DNA of 64,000 nucleotides, from positions 29,875,893 to 29,939,892 of the forward strand of contig OZ024825.1 of the NCBI GenBank assembly GCA_964016985.1, in the 5' to 3' direction. Source of the DNA: Anodontia alba (taxonomy: Eukaryota; Mollusca; Bivalvia; Lucinida; Lucinidae). The notes under the pieces are model-generated. The model did no database searches. It was not told the origin of the DNA and was given only the letters and a program-made list of their open reading frames with translations. Position numbers and translations under genes: made by a program. Position 1 is the stretch's first letter; each line of letters starts with the position of its first letter. Positions 63,647 through 64,000 of the stretch are shown piece by piece.

Positions 63647-64000
63647 CTGTCAAACAAAAACATGTCTTCAAGTATATGTATGAAGTATAGTCAATAAGCC
63701 TGTAAATCAAAAACAAGTTATGCCAGCAAAATAAAAGTTGCATAATGTTACACAACAACATCATATGAATTGTGTTATGTAAATTTCAACAAATATGAAC
63801 TTTCCTGGCTAAATTCCCCTACAGAACCCAACTGAACCCCCTATGGCGCACTTTGAGTGCTATATTTACAAAATCTGCAAACGCCATCACACTTACCAAT
63901 GATGACTCATGGTACAGTTAGTTCAAAGTTTTTCAAAGTATTCCCCAGCTGCTGGAACACTTTACTCATCTGCATTTTGCTCTTCAGAATAGAATGCAGG
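63647..64000 (-). other. NDC1: Upstream NDC1 intron or exon edge, unresolved
   Basis: A strong minus-strand donor (cattg then GTAAGTG) lies at 63891-63892, preceded by a partly open frame (KSKMQMSKVFQQLGNTLKNF) to the window edge, but the phase does not join the next exon. The true upstream exon may lie outside. Confidence 0.3.

Noticed and set aside
63892..64000. Additional NDC1 exon before the strong donor at 63891
   Set aside because: The only frame open to the donor region contains TGA before it and leaves in a phase that does not fit the next exon; no clear match to NDC1.

Overview
The window is a gene-poor piece of an animal nuclear genome, most likely a bivalve mollusc. The two host genes have typical animal intron-exon structure with GT-AG splice sites. 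The repeat fauna also fits a bivalve: a Penelope-type reverse transcriptase of a kind common in molluscs and corals, mariner elements, a tRNA-derived SINE and very many palindromic MITEs. The species call is inference. No bacterial, phage or CRISPR feature is present.

Left part (1-23.3 kb): no host exon is recognised. It is a transposon graveyard. First comes a Penelope-like reverse transcriptase (about 1.04-3.4 kb), broken by several insertions that include three copies of one short element. Then come fragments of four LINEs (4.26-4.96, 6.76-8.07, 12.37-13.83 and 17.54-18.42 kb). Five TIR elements have ends built from short tandem motifs (6.34-9.00, 9.01-9.81, 9.82-11.88, 12.32-16.71 and 20.28-21.35 kb). 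Two have perfect 9-bp target duplications, the pattern of Foldback-like Mutator elements. A hAT-like element and a nested pair with TA target sites (21.65-23.32 kb) complete this part.

Middle (24.0-47.6 kb): a 2.2-kb array of about 120-bp units with higher-order structure carries eight perfect AGGTCA-n3-TGACCT palindromes. It lies just upstream of the first visible coding exon of an ARMC1 orthologue on the + strand. ARMC1 has eight coding exons (27,204-47,578) that splice in frame to 277 residues. Its introns hold two mariners, three SINE copies, Tigger-like and TTAA-flanked MITEs and many long perfect hairpins. One MITE sits at the end of exon 4, flanked by a 59-bp duplication that copies the splice donor.

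Right part (47.6-64 kb): 3' flanks filled with the same repeat families. On the minus strand are the last three coding exons of the nuclear-pore membrane protein NDC1 (63,646 to 58,009). ARMC1 and NDC1 are therefore convergent neighbours about 10.4 kb apart, measured stop to stop; NDC1 continues beyond the right edge. Nothing suggests the two genes act together.
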